From positions 124,001-188,000 of the forward strand of contig NZ_JAAAMV010000007.1 of assembly GCF_009909185.1 (NCBI RefSeq): a stretch of 64,000 bases of DNA. Reading direction: 5' to 3'. This document shows, piece after piece, positions 63,559-64,000 of the stretch. The notes below the pieces were generated by a model that saw only the letters and a program-made list of their open reading frames with translations, had not been told where the DNA came from and made no database searches. The DNA comes from Paenibacillus glycinis (GTDB lineage Bacteria > Bacillota > Bacilli > Paenibacillales > Paenibacillaceae). The position numbers were made by a program, and so were the translations under genes. Positions within the stretch are counted from its first letter, which is position 1. Every line of letters starts with the position of its first letter.

Positions 63559-64000
63559 TCACGTATAAACTTGAAAGTCCGTCGTATGAACGAGATCGTC
63601 TTGAAAGTCGACGATCATTTTCGTTTGTATGCGAGGCTCCAATTCTTTCAATTCTTCTTCCAATTTGGCCCAATGCTCGTCCGTAACGCTCACGCTCGAG
63701 CCGGCATGAAAATGATGCCGTAAAAATTGCAGTCTGTATGCCCCGGGCGGGTGCGTGAAATGGAGCCTTGAGCCTTCCAATAATTCGACGCGTCTGATTC
63801 GCTCGCGTTCGCGATCGGGCATCGCGTTAATCATTTCCTTGTAGGACTCGAAGAAGTTCCCCGTTTGGCGATTCATGACGTAACGGTGCAGCGCGGTCGC
63901 GAACGTCCGCCAGCCGTACAGCTTCTCCCCGACTCCGATAGCGGCATCGGTGCCGCCGACTTCGGCGGCCTTGTAATCGGCTAAGTACTCTCTTTTTTGC
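63559..64000 (-). CDS. M48-family metalloprotease, C-terminal part (runs off right edge)
   Basis: At least 147 residues up to the window end, frame open to the edge. REYLADYKAAEVGG near the visible N-terminus carries the third zinc ligand (Glu) and Asp of M48 peptidases; the HEXXH motif would lie further right. An internal ATG at 63876 is not the true start. The C-terminal region (ELEPRIQTKMIVDFQDDLVH) looks like a separate domain. A membrane-linked zinc protease of the HtpX/Ste24 type is likely. Confidence 0.7.
   Translation of the reverse strand, partial: QKREYLADYKAAEVGGTDAAIGVGEKLYGWRTFATALHRYVMNRQTGNFFESYKEMINAMPDRERERIRRVELLEGSRLHFTHPPGAYRLQFLRHHFHAGSSVSVTDEHWAKLEEELKELEPRIQTKMIVDFQDDLVHTTDFQVYT

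Overview
The window is GC-rich Firmicute DNA, most like Paenibacillaceae (Paenibacillus/Cohnella type). Supporting signs are strong AGGAGG ribosome sites, frequent TTG and GTG starts, YesM/YesN two-component pairs beside LplB/LplC-type sugar ABC permeases with large lipoprotein binding proteins, a T-box in front of a single-chain glycyl-tRNA synthetase, and sigma-A promoters. This is an inference from gene content; there is no rRNA or tRNA gene to confirm it. No CRISPR array, insertion sequence or prophage was seen.

Layout. 1-3250: a truncated sensor kinase (-), a Cys-type sulfatase (+) and a small zinc-ribbon protein (+). 3288-7695 (-): a GntR regulator followed by an NCS1 permease, an amidase and PxpA, probably one catabolic operon. 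7948-12025: a VOC protein, T-box plus glyQS, a proline-rich peptide reading frame plus amidoligase, and a frameshifted pgsA. 12036-18436: a carbohydrate island with a beta-propeller glycosidase, a 31-residue membrane miniprotein, an AraC regulator, an FG-GAP protein, a Gfo/Idh/MocA dehydrogenase and a GH4 glycosidase, with catabolite-response-like sites. 18684-20174: PepD.

20479-29909 (-): a cassette of GntR/UTRA regulator, lipoprotein binding protein, two permeases, a PHP-domain hydrolase carrying F5/8C and CBM6-like modules, and a secreted 928-residue protein with duplicated GLUG-like modules and a C-terminal phosphodiester glycosidase domain. The combination suggests uptake and cleavage of a phosphodiester-containing glycan.

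30201-41098: TetR plus MFS exporter with three matching operators, an HD phosphohydrolase, a heterodimeric ABC exporter, PepT, and PadR plus MFS exporter with two ATGT-N8-ACAT operators inside face-to-face promoters. 41214-44237: a P-loop kinase, then an AT-richer patch with an APH-type phosphotransferase and two orphan small ORFs, then a TPR protein. 44396-50099 (-): hutH-hutU-hutI-hutG for histidine degradation. 50435-58385 (-): a second sugar system (sensor kinase, response regulator, binding protein, two permeases, six-hairpin glycosidase). 58596-64000: small stress or housekeeping genes, a 21-residue peptide gene, a divergent LysR/DapA-like pair, and a truncated M48 metalloprotease.

The most interesting candidates are the peptide-amidoligase pair at 10298-11325, the GLUG-phosphodiester glycosidase/PHP cassette at 20479-29909, the PadR convergent-promoter switch at 39543-39622, and several tiny genes (13184-13279, 61330-61395, 6937-6984). 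Two genes (pgsA and the peptide upstream of the amidoligase) would each be restored by a single-base shift, so base-call errors must be considered.
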